Assembly (NCBI GenBank): GCA_015183035.1
Contig: JACZZP010000003.1
Coordinates: 868,001 to 932,000 of the forward strand
Length of the DNA: 64,000 nt
Origin: Meloidogyne chitwoodi
Taxonomy: Eukaryota > Nematoda > Chromadorea > Rhabditida > Meloidogynidae
Direction of reading: 5' to 3'
Positions 24,496 through 37,670 of the stretch are shown here, piece by piece. Position 1 is the first letter of the stretch, and each line of letters begins with the position of its first letter. Below the pieces are notes generated by a model, which saw only the letters and a list, made by a program, of their open reading frames with translations, ran no database searches and was not told the DNA's origin. Made by a program: the position numbers and the translations under genes.

Positions 24496-25912
24496 AATCC
24501 TAAAATTATTAAAAATATTTTAATTAAAAGAAAATAACTTTAAAAATTCTTTTATTTTTGTCAAATATTTAAAATAAAATAAAAAAAGCTGGATTAGACA
24601 ATAATAAAAAAAATTGTTTTTTTTTAACAAATAAATTAATTTAAAATTGGCAATTAAATTTTAAAAAATAATAATTTTAAACAAAAAATTAAATTTTGAT
24701 AAAAATAATAGCAAATGCTTTCTCTTTAATTTGTCTAGAAAACACGTTCAAGAATTTAATTTATTTTTTCATTTATATATTTATTTTTAATATTTTTGAA
24801 GAAAATACTTAAATATATATTCATCATTTTAAAATAAAAAATATTAAAAATTCTTTTTAAGTATTTTTAAAATAATATTTATTTTAATTTAAAATTCAAG
24901 TGCCAATCAGATTAGTTATGTTAAAATAAAAAGAGAAAAAAAATAAGAAAATAATATTATTTTTAAAAATTAATTTTAAATAAAAATATAAGTAAAATTA
25001 TTAGAAAGCTTTTTTAATAAATAAATAATTTTTAAATTTAATTTACTAACTTCCTTTGTTTCACTTTTTTTAAAAATAAATTCTTCTAAAATAAATTTAT
25101 TTATTTATTTAAATGTACATAAATTCCCACGTTTTTCATATTTTTGGAAACTACTCACATTACATAAATTATTAAAATATATATTTTTGTTAAGAAAATA
25201 TATTTATAAGTGCTTTATATTTTGATGTTTTTTCAAATGAATGAGCACAAAAATAATTATTTGTTTTTAGTCAATTATTATTTAATTATATTTTAAATAT
25301 TTTATTTTAAGCTTAAAAATACTTGAGAAAAATAAAAATAATTTCTTAAAAAAATAAATATAAATTTAAATAAATTGGGTACACCTCAACTGACAAATGA
25401 GTCCGGAACAACTGGAATTTAGAATTATTACAAAGTTATAAGGCAATATTTGGATAAAAAATTAAATAATTAAAAATTATTACAAAAATTAAAACATCAA
25501 TTTTTCTAAAATAAATGACAAAATCTCTTATTTTTAAAATTTTCTTTAATTCTAAATTTCTCTTTTCTTATTGGTTTATCCTATAAACATCAAAAAATCA
25601 GAATTCAAAATAATCAGTCTTTCTTACACTAACTTTTTTTACTCATTCAGCATAACTTGTAAAGCCTCCTAAATTCTTGAGTTTGCGTCAAAACATCATG
25701 GACATAATGCCTTAACTATAATCATATTGATTAGTTCCTTTTCTTTCCTTCATGATTTTTAGTCTTTTTTAAGGAATTTTTCACCCTTTTCCATTCATTT
25801 CAAAATAATTAAAAAAATGTTTTCATCACTTAAACATTAATGTGAATATATTTATTGTTTTTTTCTTTTCATCATTTAACTAATCTATAAACTTTAGAAT
25901 TCGCGAAAATAT
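24496..25912. other. Divergent intergenic region, nothing recognised
   Basis: AT-rich spacer between the divergently transcribed receptor and phosphofructokinase genes; presumably holds both promoters. A pyrimidine-rich acceptor (ACTTTAG) at 25900 lies about 15 bases before the phosphofructokinase ATG and may be a trans-splice site. Confidence 0.5.
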
Positions 25913-28900
25913 ATGGCACAACAAGCAATGTCAATACCATCACAGACTGGAGGTCTTGAAGGATCGTGTATGGAACCAAGTACTTATTTCTATTCATTCC
26001 TTATTTAACTTCATTTGTTAAGGATCCTTTGCTGGGAAATCAATGGCTGTTTTCACTAGTGGTGGAGATTCTTCAGGTTTTAATTTATTGTTTTAAAAAT
26101 ACTTTTTAATTTTGAGGCATGAACAGCGCCGTTCGATCAGTTGTAAGAACCGGTCTCTACTTTGGGTGTCGTGTCTTCTTTATTAAAGAAGGCTATGAAG
26201 GAATGGTTCAAGGTGACGATAATATTATTGAGGCTAATTGGAATTCCGTCTCTGACATCATTCAATGTGGGGGCACAATTATTGGCTCTGCCCGTTGCAA
26301 AGAATTTAGAGAGCGTCCTGGAAGAAAGAAGGTTTACTATTAACTGGGTTATACTGACTTGTAGGGAACTTTATTCCTGCTCCAATTTATGAGGTTCTCC
26401 TACAAGTCACGATATTCAATTTTGAAAACTTATTTTTTTCAAATTTTTAAGGCTTGCAAGAATTTAATATCTAAGGGCATTACAAATTTGGTTTGCATTG
26501 GTGGAGATGGATCTCTGACAGGAGCAAATACCTTTCGGAAAGAATGGCCATCACTTGTAAAAGAACTTTCGAATGAAGGTGAAATAAATGAGGAACAGGC
26601 AAAATGTTGTGATAATGTTCAGGTTATTTTCTTACTAGCTTTATTTTAGTTTTTTCTTCTTTTAAGATTGTTGGGTTGGTTGGTTCGATCGACAATGATT
26701 TTTGTGGTACTGACATGACTATTGGGACTGATACTGCTCTTCAACGTATTGTTGAGGCTATTGATTCAGTCGTTTCTACTGCTCAAAGTCATCAGCGTGC
26801 ATTTGTTATTGAAGTTATGGGACGTCATTGTGGTTATTTGGCATTAGTCGCAGCTTTGGCAAGCGAGGCAGATTTTTGTTTTATTCCTGAATGGCCACAG
26901 CCTGTGAATTGGGAAGAGGTAAAAGAAAATTTTTAAAACTAAATATTTAAGTCATTTAAGGTTTTATGCCAAAAATTGGAGAATTCTCGTGGTTTGAATC
27001 AACGTCTGAACATTATGATTGTAGCTGAGGGAGCTATAGATCGAGAAGGAACGCCAATATCTAGCGAGAAAGTATTGTTTTTCACTTGTAAATAATTAAG
27101 TTGTTTTTAAGGTATGCAAATCAGTAAAAACGCGTCTAGGCTATGATACTCGTATAACTGTCCTTGGTCATGTGCAGAGAGGTGGAAGTCCCTCAACATT
27201 TGATCGACTTCTTGGATGTCGGATGGGGGCAGAAGCAACATTGGCTCTCATGCAAATGACACCTGAATCGGTTAAACATTTTTAATTTATAAATATTTAT
27301 AAATTTTAGGAACCGTCGGTAATTTCTACGGATAGCAATCAAATGGTTCGTGTTCCCCTGATGGAATGTGTTCGAAGAACTCAGGATGTTAGTTTTTTGT
27401 TTTCCATAGTAAAATATATTTAATCAGGTACAAAAAGCAATGGATGCAAAAAATTTTGAGAAGGCTGTTCATCTTCGAGGACAGAGCTTCCAACGTAATT
27501 TGGCCACTTATCGATTGCTCACCAGGCTCCATACACCCAAGGAGAGAGATAATTTGTCTGATGGAAACTGTTATACTGTTGCTGTTATGAACGTTGGTGC
27601 TCCAGCTGGAGGTTTATTTCAATTGTCTTTTATTTATTTTTTTCAAAAATGTAGGTATGAATGCTGCAGTCCGTGCATTTGTTCGTATGGCTCTTTACCA
27701 TCGTTGCAAAGTGTTTGGCATTAATAATTCATTCGAAGGATTAGCAGAAGGCAATATAGAAGAACTTGATTGGGAAGCAGTTGCTGGTTGGGGTCGAGTG
27801 GGTGGATCAAAACTTGGAACACAAAAACAGCTTCCATACAAATATATGGATCAAATATCTGTTCAGTTGAAGAAATTTGGAATTCAAGCTCTTTCGATCG
27901 TTGGTGGATTTGAGGTATTAAATTTAATTTTATCCATTATTTATGTTTTCTCTTTAGGCCTTTAATTCTGCTCTGATTCTCACCCGTAACAAAGATAAAT
28001 ATCCAGAATTTGCTATTCCGTATGTTTTTTATAAACCTTAATAATTAAATTTTGTTATTTAAAGGATATGTGTTATCCCATGCACAATAAGCAACAACGT
28101 CCCTGGTACTTCTATTTCACTTGGCTCTGATACAGCACTCAATGAAATATGCCGACTTGTTGATAACATAAAGCAATCAGCAAATGGAACAAAACGACGA
28201 GTTTTTATTATTGAAACAATGGGTGGTCGTTGTGGTTATTTGGCAACATTCGCAGCATTGGCCACAGGTGCAGACAATGCTTACATTTTTGAGGAACGAT
28301 TTACTGCTAATGGTTATTAGAAATTTTAAATTAAAATTAAAATCATTTTTTAGATATAAAAGAAGATGTAAAGGTAATTACAGAAAAGATGAAGAAAGGA
28401 GTGCAGCGCTATTTGATTGTTCAAAGTGAGGGAGCTAGTGCAAACTATAACACAGATTTCGTGGATCGTCTATTTCGAGAAGAGGGAAAGGGAGAGGTTT
28501 GTCTTAATTTAAGGCAATGAGATTAATTTTTATAAATTTGAAGTTTTCAACGCGTGTTAATGTTCTTGGCCATGCTCAACAAGGCAAGTTATTTTGGATA
28601 ATTTTAATAAAATGTTTGTTTTTAGGAGGCAGGCCAACTCCCTTCGATCGTAATTTAGGCGCAAAATTTGGGATTAGAGCATTGGAATGTCTATTAGAAC
28701 GTCTTAAAAAAAAGAGGGAAGGAAAGAAAGACTGCTGTGGATTATTAGGTTTGAGTTAAAAACAACAATTTATAAATTCAAAAATTTTTTACATCAGGAC
28801 TCGTTGATCGCTCTTTACTATTTACTCCTGTAGAAGAATTGGCACCGAATACTGACTTTGAAAATCGACTTCCACAGCATCAATGGTGGCTTAAAGTTAG

Positions 28901-29024
28901 ACCACTCCTTCGCATCCTTGCAAAACATCAAGCATCATATGTGCAGTCGGCAAAAGAATTGGAACTTGACGATTCGGATAGTGATGAAGAAGAAGAAGAA
29001 GAAAATGCAACGAAAAATAAATAA
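25913..29024 (+). CDS. pfk: ATP-dependent 6-phosphofructokinase (eukaryotic, duplicated type)
   Basis: Commits fructose-6-phosphate to glycolysis in the cytosol. Starts [14 protein letters not shown] at 25913. The catalytic half shows [18 protein letters not shown] (nucleotide loop), [71 protein letters not shown] and [15 protein letters not shown]. The regulatory half repeats the fold: [90 protein letters not shown] and [18 protein letters not shown]. The tail is acidic ([18 protein letters not shown]). Roughly fourteen short introns. Length and halves match animal enzymes. Its 3' end converges on the DEG/ENaC gene. Confidence 0.96.
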
Positions 29025-29231
29025 ATGACTTTAATTATAGGTAATTTAATATAACATAAATATATAGGCTCTTTTTGTAATCACCTTTAGTGCATTTTTC
29101 TTCGTGATTAATCAATTTAATATTATTCATTTAACACTTACTTAGTTTTTTGCTCACTTATAGATAAATGAATCTCTATTTATTTTGTTAGGTAGTTATT
29201 CTATTCGGGTGGTAAACAATTATATGTATTT

Positions 29232-31125
29232 TTATTTTTTCCTTATAAAAAATTGCTTTATAATTTTTTGATTGAACAATTTCTTTATTGGTGGATTTTT
29301 CCTTACCAATTGACCTTCTTCATCCAATTGTCTAGCCACATTCCGAACATGTTCAACAGTAAGAAAAACAATTGCTTCAAGTAAACCCATTAATGTAAAG
29401 CCTAAATAAAGGGCCAATGTACCACCAATTTCACTCATCATTTTCCATTCTGCAGAGCGTAATTGATGTAATGTCATTTGCATTGCTACATCCGAAGGAT
29501 AAACACGAAGATTTGGAGAATTTCTTCTTAAGGAAAAAAATTTTAATAATTAAAAAATATTTTTATTTTTACGGGTCAAGTCCATCTGCTTCAGCAGCAC
29601 TTCTTGTATAAATAGCTGATTCAACAGTAAAACGATTAAATTCTTTATCTTCATGGCAGCGTTGTTGAGCTGCATTAGCTCTTTGAATTGCACATTTTGA
29701 TAGGCCATAATTTACATTTTTGAAGTCAGAAAGATTACGGGAAAATAAACTAAAAAATTATTTTAAAAACATTATAATAAATATAATACTTTGTGATAAA
29801 TTCACTCGGACATTTCCATCCCTCATTAATTGCCAATTCACTATTTGTTCTCCAAACACAATATTCATATGAAGAATTAAAAGGTGCTAATAGTGAATTA
29901 GGTAAATCATTACGAGTTATCTAAATTTAAAAAATAAATTAGATATAATAAATTTTTAAAATAACCTTTAATATTTCAACAACTTGGAGTATATTTAATG
30001 CATCTCTTTCCATTATCATATGTGCAGCACCAACTAAAGGAATAACTGTAGGCCATTTAATAGCATCACTGGTAAAACGAAGAAAAACCTTTCTAATTAA
30101 AAAATTTTTTTTAATGATATTAATAAATAACAAACAAGAGCTAATGCAAAAGTATTTGGTGCTGCATCAGGCTGAATACTTGAATTAAAATAAATTTTAA
30201 TTTCATAATCGGTCGCTTCTTTTAAAAATAATTTAAATTTTTTAAATAAAATTTAAATTTACTTGAAAAATCGACTTGACTTTCTTTGTCATTTTTTGTT
30301 AATGTTTTGTCCAAACTTGTATGATTTAGCCTGGTTTCAATGCAAAAACCCTAAAAATGGAAGACTACTTCTATATAAATAATTATAATAATATTATTTA
30401 CTCAAACCTGTGAAGTCCATTTACAACGTAATTCACATTTATAATCAATTAATTTGAGAGAATATATACAACTAATATTTAAAAAGAATAAGAAAATAAA
30501 AATTTAAATTAAAAGATTTGTAATTAATTTTAGTCTTTTTTTAAATTTAATTTTTATTTACTAGGGAACAACACGACGCATTAATTCATTGTTTGCTAAA
30601 TCAGGAGATCCATGTTCAAAAACACTTTCTCTACAAACATCAACAAGTGGCAATTGATAATCTCTAAATTAAAAAAAAGTAAAAAGATCAAAAAATATGT
30701 CAATTTTTTTTTAATTTTAGAAATAAATAAATTAATCAAAAATAAAATTTAGAATTTAAACAAAACCAAAATTAATTAATTTATTTAAAGAAAACTTTCT
30801 GTCCAGTTGATGACAAAGATATACAATTGGTAATGCCATATGCTGAATTCGATATTTTTTTGAAGAAGTTTGTACTTGATTACGTAAATATTGAATAATT
30901 AAATAATAAAGTTGTGCAAACATTCCAATAAGGCAAAAAATAAAAGTTGTAATAGCAGAAATTCTTTAAAAATTTAATTTAAAAATTAAATTAATAAAAT
31001 AACCTGACAATATAATTAACTTTTGAAGTCATAAAACGAAAACCTGGAAGTTCAGTATATTCACAAAAATAATCCCAATGTCTTCTTCCATTGCGCAAAA
31101 TTCTACGGATTATAAATGGCAACAT
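29232..31125 (-). CDS. DEG/ENaC-family sodium channel subunit (degenerin/ASIC-like)
   Basis: Amiloride-sensitive-type cation channel subunit. The chosen start (31125) gives MLPFIIRRILRNGRRHWDYF then CEYTELPGFRFMTSKVNYIV leading to helix M1 (ISAITTFIFCLIGMFAQLYY). In most relatives the segment before M1 carries a His-Gly gating motif; here it is Pro-Gly. The ectodomain contains YQLPLVDVCRESVFEHGSPD, YKCELRCKWTSQ and GFCIETRLNH. The distal part reads NSSYEYCVWRTNSELAINEG, then SKCAIQRANAAQQRCHEDKE. Helix M2 is EIGGTLALYLGFTLMGLLEA, where the usual G-x-S selectivity filter reads G-F-T. The C-terminus is short and basic (KLFNQKIIKQFFIRKK). An upstream open frame (31110-31304) may add exons, but its phase does not join cleanly. 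A copy of the last exon lies near 41.2 kb. Confidence 0.8.
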
Positions 31126-31714
31126 ATCTTTAAAAAAATAACTAAATTATTTTTATTAGTAAAATTAAACCTTATATTTTCAACAATTTCCTTCAAATTT
31201 TTTATAGAAAAAGGCAAACAAATATCCATAAATACCTCAAAAATATTTAAAACTATTATTAATTTTTTTATTAGCCATAAATCAAACACCGGAAATTCCT
31301 TCATTTTTATTCTAAAAAAATATATTTATTTTCTTTTTTTTTAACTAAAATAAAACCAAAAAATTTTATAGCAAAATTATTTTAAAATAATTATGAATAT
31401 TAAAAAATAAAATGTATATATTAGAAATAATTCTGAATATAAAGAATTTTTCAAAAAAAAATGAAAGAATGCTTAAAACTGAAAAGAGCAATAAGTAATA
31501 ATGACCCAAAGAACAATTTTAAAAAATGAAAGAAAATAAGTAACATAGAAAATAATTACAATAAAAAAATAATAATTTTTAAAATATTAATATATTAAAT
31601 AAATATTAATCAAAAGGGAGAGATACTAACAAAATAAAGAAAAAATCTAAAATTTTGACAATTTAGTAGATATTTTAAATATTATTCTGATAAAATTTAA
31701 AAAATGAAAAAGTC
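31126..31714. other. AT-rich spacer, nothing recognised
   Basis: Between the DEG/ENaC start and the stop of the zinc-finger gene on the same strand. A 64-codon open frame runs over 31110-31304 on the minus strand; it could be a 5' exon of the channel gene, but no in-frame splice is evident. Confidence 0.4.
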
Positions 31715-34700
31715 CTATTTTTGGTTTTGCTGTTGAATATGAGGAGAATTAGTATGTTGAGAACCGCCTGTCGCTTGATTTGCATTCATTAATGCAGCTA
31801 AAATAAATAAAAATTTTAAAATAATTTATTAAATTAATTACCATATTGTTGAAGCATATTTAAGTCAATTCCAGAAGCAGCCGCTGCTAAAAATCCAGGG
31901 GGAAGTTGCTAAAATATTTAATTAAGAGATAAAAAAGCAGCAGAATTAATTTATTTTTTATTTAAAAAAGAAATTTCTTAAATAAAAGAATTATATAGTA
32001 CAATAATTGAATTCAAACCAAGTAAAAAATGTTTGATATAATTTTAATTCAAAAACTAACCAATTGTCCTCCAAATGGTTGTTGAGCATACATTGAAGAT
32101 GTTGGAAGTTGTTGTTGCATTTGAGATTGTTGTATGGGTCCAATTCCACTAGAAGATGCAATGGATAATTGAGGACCACTATTGGAATGTCTTCTCATAG
32201 TTACGGCCTGTTGTTGTTGTGCTAAAGCCATTTGTTGTTGTAAAGCAAAAAAAGCTGCAGAATTAATTGGTTGTTGTACAGAAGAGATTGGATTAATAGA
32301 AGGTGAGGCAAAATTTGGAATTGAGGGCAAAAATGCCATTCCAGGATTAGAAGGAGGACGAAGGAAGAAAGCATTTGATGCATGTAAAGTTGTCGGCAAT
32401 TGTTGAGATTTTTGTAAATATTGTTGTTGATGTGAAGTTTGTTGAGTGTTTGTTTGTTCATTTTGACCTATTTAAATTAGATAATATAAACTAGTTTATA
32501 AAGGAACATATCAAGTAAAATCAGGCTAAATAATCTAGATAAATTTTACAAAAAATTCTGATATAATTCACTTTTTATCCAGCCTACATTTTTAAGATTA
32601 TATTAAAAAATACCTCCTCTTTGATTTTGTTGAATATTATTTCCACCTCCGCTAGCAATTGCAGAATTTGGTCTCATTGTTGGTATTGGAGATATAGTGC
32701 TTCCAATTTGAGACTGTAATGGTTTTGTAGAGGAGGAACGTGATGCTATAGGAGCTGTAATTTGAACATCATCACCTAATTGTTCACCGCCAGAAAAAGA
32801 AGTGCTAGCATGTTCTTGTAATTCATAAATTTTATGGTGAATCTAAAGAGATTAAATTATAACATTTATATGATTTTGTAAAGAAAATGTATAATTAATA
32901 CTTGTGTATTTACATCTAATTTTGCAGTAGTAGAACACATTGGAGTACCCATAGACAACAAACCAGCTGATGAAGGATCATTTAAAAATTTTGGAGGAAG
33001 GGAGGGTTGTTGGTTAGAATCAACAATAGCCGTAAATTAAAATTTAAAATGAGTAAAACGAACTATAAATTATATACCTGAATTTGAGAAATAGTAAAAG
33101 GATTTTGTTGACCAAACATTGCAGCAGTAGCTGATGAAGAAATCTCTAGTTGATTAGAATCCAAATTTGATGAAACGGAAAATTGAAATGAATCATTAAA
33201 ATTTTGTTGTTGTTGAGATTTTTCTTTATTTAAATCATTCAAAGTTTTTGCTTCAACATTTTCATTAGAAACAATATTCATTGATTGTGAAGAAAATGAA
33301 GAAGGTTTATCCAACAAAATCTTATCATTATTTTCATTTTTTAATTGTTGTAAATATAAAGCAGTAGCAGAATCAATTAATTGACCATCACTTGGAGGAA
33401 AAAATATATTAGATGTAGTTAAAGAAGTAGAGGCAATATCCGTAGTAGTAAAGGGAATTCTATTTAAAAAATTATAAAGTTATAATAAGATTAAAAAAAA
33501 CATACTCAAGACATTTTTTATTTGCAGAAAATGTAGATACTTGTTGAACATCATTTTGTTTATCAAACAACTAAAATTTATATAAAAATTACTAAATAAA
33601 AATTAATTAAAACCTGTTCCTGTTTTTCCAATGTTGGAGCAGTATCATCAGAAATATCAGAAAAAATTGGAGAATTATCATTATTATTTTCCTTTATTTT
33701 TTGTAAACGTTGTTTCTTTATAGGTGAAGAAGATCCTTCTTCTTCATTAACATTTGCTACAGATTTTAATAAATTACTTGGACTAATAATTTTTGATTGA
33801 CAATTTTTAATATCTTCTTTTTCTTCTTTTGTTAATAATTGTTTACATTTAAAACAAAGAATTTTTGGTGAAGAATTTTTTTCATTATATTCTTGTGAAA
33901 AATAAAGAGGATCACACCCAATTGAATTAATTTCAGGAGAAATTGTTTGGGTTGCACTTGATTCAAGAATTGCCTTTAAATGAATTAATATTTAAATTAT
34001 AAACAATTTATTGAATTAAAATTTTATATTCAAAATATCATCTATAATTTAATTTTAACAACAATTACCTATTTAAAAATTATGAGTTATTTTTCATAAT
34101 TATGAAAATTGTTTAAAAAATATAAAATAACAAACAGCTTTTGTCCGTTCAGATCCTTGATGTATCAATAAATGAGTATTTAAATCAGGAATAGTTTCAA
34201 AACGAAAACCACATTGTCTATGAGGACATCTATATGGAAGTGCTCTTTTTGAAGCTTCATAGAGACCATGATGATTATGTTGAGAAGAGGAGGAATCTGA
34301 GGAAATTCGTCGCTTAACAATTTGATTATGGAAATTGGAAGGATTGGATGATAAAGTAGAAACAGGAGAATGTGTAGAAGAATGTGGTGTAAAGAATGTA
34401 GAACTACTCTGTTCATTGGAAATTGGACCAGGTGTTGTTGGCTCTGAACAACTTTTTGATGAAACATTCTGTTTATTTGAGTCAGTTTGTCGCCCAACTG
34501 TGTCTGAATAATTAAATAAATTTAGAAAACTTTATTTTAATATTTAAGTAATTTTTTTTATTTCATACCATCAACGATATTCTTCAAACGTTTATCTTCT
34601 GGCCCGTTCGCAGCAATCGTAGGTTTTGATAAATGAGCGCCACCACGTTTGCCTCCTCTTTTTGTCCCTCCAGCATTACTTGAACGCTCACCATCCATTG

Positions 34701-35718
34701 TTATATTATGAGAAGTTCCACTTCCATCATTGTCAAAATTTGATTTGCTACAGGCTGTACTTGCATTTCTAAATAATTTAATAAATTTTTAATTCGGTTA
34801 AAATATATATTTAATTATAAAGATATTAACTAATATTTTTTTAATATTTCTATCAAAATCAAACCGTTTTTGAGAAAAATGATTAGAATATAAAGGCTCT
34901 CCATCAGTCAAAATTCCATGATATTCTTGCCCACGCCATTTAGCACAAATATAAAGTGTGTTTCCACCTGATTTGCAAATTATTGTAATATCAATGGTCA
35001 AATTAGTTCCTGGACGCATTGAAAGTAGGTTCTCATCTAAACCACTAGACATTCCATTAGTCCTAGTGAAAACACATGTTGATTTATCTATCATAGTCTG
35101 TTAAATTAAAATTAATAGTTTTAATTAATAAATTAAATAAAATCGAGTTTTTCGATTTTTCGATTAAAAAAATTATAATTTACCTTTTTGTTTAAACACG
35201 CTCCACCAAAAAAGTTGTGTACTCCATGAAGATTACTTTTGGGAGTCCCTGATTTTTTAAGTGGTTGCTTATCTGGAGTTTTGATTTTAGAAGTTTTTTC
35301 ACGTTTTTTGTTTCGAGTAGATATACTCTTTAATTTCTCGTCATCATTACAGTTATGTTCATCTACTTCAATATTAAAGCTATCCATTTTTGCCTCATTT
35401 GAACTTATTTGCGTAGAATCGGGAATTTCTGATTGCGACTGACAAGTAGATGAATCAACATAAGCTATAAAATATTGTTAACAAAATCATTTTAATTGTG
35501 TTAGTAATTAAAAAAGATTCTTTTAAACTAATAAATAGTAGTTTTGTTTAACCTGAATTTTTAACATTAGCTTTTATGCCATCAACTTTAAGGGAAGATT
35601 CAGCTGTAGAAGAAAATTCTGTTTTCACATCAGGAGCAGAAGGAGAACAATCAACAAGCTCATCATCGGTCTCAATCACCAGCTGGCCACAATTCTCATC
35701 ATTAAGTTCAGTTGTCAT
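31715..35718 (-). CDS. Scribbler/ZNF608-ZNF609-like zinc-finger protein
   Basis: Large nuclear-type protein. It starts MTTELNDENCGQLVIETDDE at 35718. A basic segment (RNKKREKTSKIKTPDKQPLK) precedes a globular block: MRPGTNLTIDITIICKSGGN, then TLYICAKWRGQEYHGILTDG. That block resembles the conserved N-terminal domain of ZNF608/ZNF609 and fly scribbler (pattern PGT.V...I.W....L.V.V.WR...Y.G.L.D). One C2H2 finger follows near 34140-34250: YRCPHRQCGFRFETIPDLNT then HLLIHQG, with C-x4-C and H-x3-H spacing, again as in that family. The rest is Ser/Gln/Asn-rich with many short exons; the C-terminal exons include ALQQQMALAQQQQAVTMRRH and end NSPHIQQQNQK at 31715. Family placement rests on layout plus one short block, so it is moderately supported. 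Confidence 0.6.
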
Positions 35719-36214
35719 TTACGAGAACAATTATGAGTACAGTCTTGAATAAAGAAGTGTAAATTTTTTTAATAAATCTAAAAATTAAATAATCAATTTA
35801 ATTCATTTACATATTTTTTAATAAAAATGTTAAAAACTCAATTTATTTAGTAAATTAAAAAAAAATCCTTAATTTTTTGATCATTTGTTTTTATTTCTAA
35901 CATATTTTCCAAAATGACATTTTTCCCAAAGTCAGTGTATAGAAAAAAATGGAAATAAGATTAAAGAAAGAAAAATAGTACATATAAAATCTGAAGATAA
36001 GTCTATGGATAAAATAGGTTTTAGCAGAATTAAGCCAATTAATTTATCAACTCGCTCGCGGTGATAAATTGAATTCTATTAGATGAGTTAGTTAGAAAAA
36101 CCCTCTGTTTAATATCAAGCTGCTGGCAAATTTATCTTATTTTTTTATTTTAAATGATTTGTCTTTTTAGCTCAGTAAACAAATAAAAGATTTCAAACTT
36201 TCTACCAATCTTAC
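35719..36214. other. Shared divergent promoter region
   Basis: About 500 bp between the start codons of the zinc-finger gene (minus) and the ATP synthase epsilon gene (plus). An acceptor-like CTTTTTAG near 36170 lies about 45 bases before the epsilon ATG and may be a trans-splice site. No other element is recognised. Confidence 0.45.
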
Positions 36215-36413
36215 ATGGCGCTTTGGTATTCACAATAATAATTCATTTAATTATCAATAATTTTTCAGGAAAGATATTGGGATTACGTACACCCGCTTCT
36301 CGCAAGTTGCTGCATCAGCACTAAGGAATTGCAAGAAAGGAATTGGGGCAGATTTAAAAAAGGACACCGAGCTGAAGATCACTCAATGGGATGGAGGAAA
36401 AGCACAAAAATAA
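36215..36413 (+). CDS. Mitochondrial ATP synthase F1 epsilon subunit
   Basis: A 51-residue protein encoded by two exons: an 11-nt first coding exon (36215-36225, ATG GCG CTT TG) and 36269-36413. The 43-base intron begins GTATTC and ends TTTTTCAG. The product reads MALWKDIGITYTRFSQVAAS, then ALRNCKKGIGADLKKDTELK and ITQWDGGKAQK. This matches the eukaryotic epsilon subunit (a W-R/K-x-A/I-G-x-x-Y-x-R-[FY]-S-Q start, then Cys and a Lys-rich tail). The subunit sits in the F1 central stalk foot in the mitochondrial matrix and carries no cleaved presequence in animals. Its small size and tiny exon make it easy to miss in automated annotation. Confidence 0.88.
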
Positions 36414-36913
36414 AGCCAAAGAGATAAAGTAAAGACGTTTTAGCGATAGATTTATGTTATATTGTTTTAATCAATGATTTTAAAAATAAATTTGATGGAT
36501 TAAAAGTTGTCTCGTCATTTACTTCACTAATTTGTAAGCCGCTACATTGGAAACTGTTCTTCCAAATAATTTGCTATAAGTTTGCTGAAGAAAAGCAGTT
36601 CGAAACTTATTCTAAGCCCTGTCCAATTTTTAAAGTAGGTGGACAAGTGGGTATTAGTAGCGACAAATATTTAATGGTTGGCGTTTTTACATACATATAA
36701 CTTACATTAACACATTATACCTCTAATACTATAGAAACAATTCAAGCTTCACTGAATGCTCTTTCGAATAACAATTAATTACTAGAAAACCAAATATGCT
36801 TCTTCGCCTGAATATTTCCAAAAATATAGTGAGATATATCACAACTAAACGATAAAAGATAAAGTCAAAGTTCAACAATTTATCATTAACTAATATGCAT
36901 TTTAATCTTCATA
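36414..36913. other. Convergent intergenic region, nothing recognised
   Basis: Between the 3' ends of the ATP synthase epsilon and P2 genes. No exon, repeat or RNA gene is seen. Confidence 0.5.
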
Positions 36914-37366
36914 TTAATCAAAAAGTCCAAAGCCCATATCGTCATCATCGCTTTCTTCCTTCTTTTCCTCTTTTTTCTTTTCCTCCTTTTTCTCTTCCGC
37001 TACAGGTGCGGCAGATGCAGCACCCTAAAATTAATAGAAAATGTTGATATAACTGAAAACTTTAATCTTAGACCGAAAAAATTCAAAACCAACACCCGTC
37101 CAAACCCAACAATTGATAAAGAATTAAATATATACAGTGGCCGCAGGCGCAGCAGCTGGCGCTCCTGACGGCACGCTTGAAAGCTTCTTTTCGCCTGCCG
37201 CAATCACTTCATCCAGATTTTTTCCTGCAAGTGCTTTTACCACTGCATTAGCATTCTCCATATCCACGTCCAAACCGCCAGCACCCAAAATTTTCTCCAA
37301 ATCTTTTGCCGACGGTTGAGCATTTCCGCCCAAACTAGCCAACATATAAGCAGCGACGTATTTCAT
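36914..37366 (-). CDS. 60S acidic ribosomal protein P2
   Basis: Stalk protein of the 60S subunit that recruits translational GTPases. Starts MKYVAAYMLASLGGNAQPSA at 37366; two exons split by an intron of about 110 bp. The N-terminal dimerisation helix domain (KDLEKILGAGGLDVDMENAN) leads to the Ala/Pro hinge (GAPAAAPAATGAASAAPVA), a charged run (EEKKEEKKKEEKKEE) and the invariant C-terminal tail SDDDMGFGLFD. Full length for the family. It is GC-richer than its surroundings, consistent with high expression. It shares a 304-bp promoter region with the FLYWCH gene on the other strand. Confidence 0.96.
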
Positions 37367-37670
37367 TTTGTTTAAAACAATTGGATAATATTTAATCTGA
37401 AAATACCTTTAAGTAAAATTTTTAATAAAATAGTAATAGGAGAAAAAGTGCCATTTTTCAGAAAATGCAAAAATGATATTGTGTTTTTTTCTCTAACCGA
37501 TTGAATTTCTTTTTCATTTAATAAAATTTTCATTTAGTCGAATTCACTTGACAGTAAAAATGTTAAATTTCAAATAACCTAAATAATTGGAAAATAAGGT
37601 CACCTTAATTTTTACTTTTTTAAACAATTTTAGATCTTTTATTTTTAATAACTATTTGACTTGAATTTAC

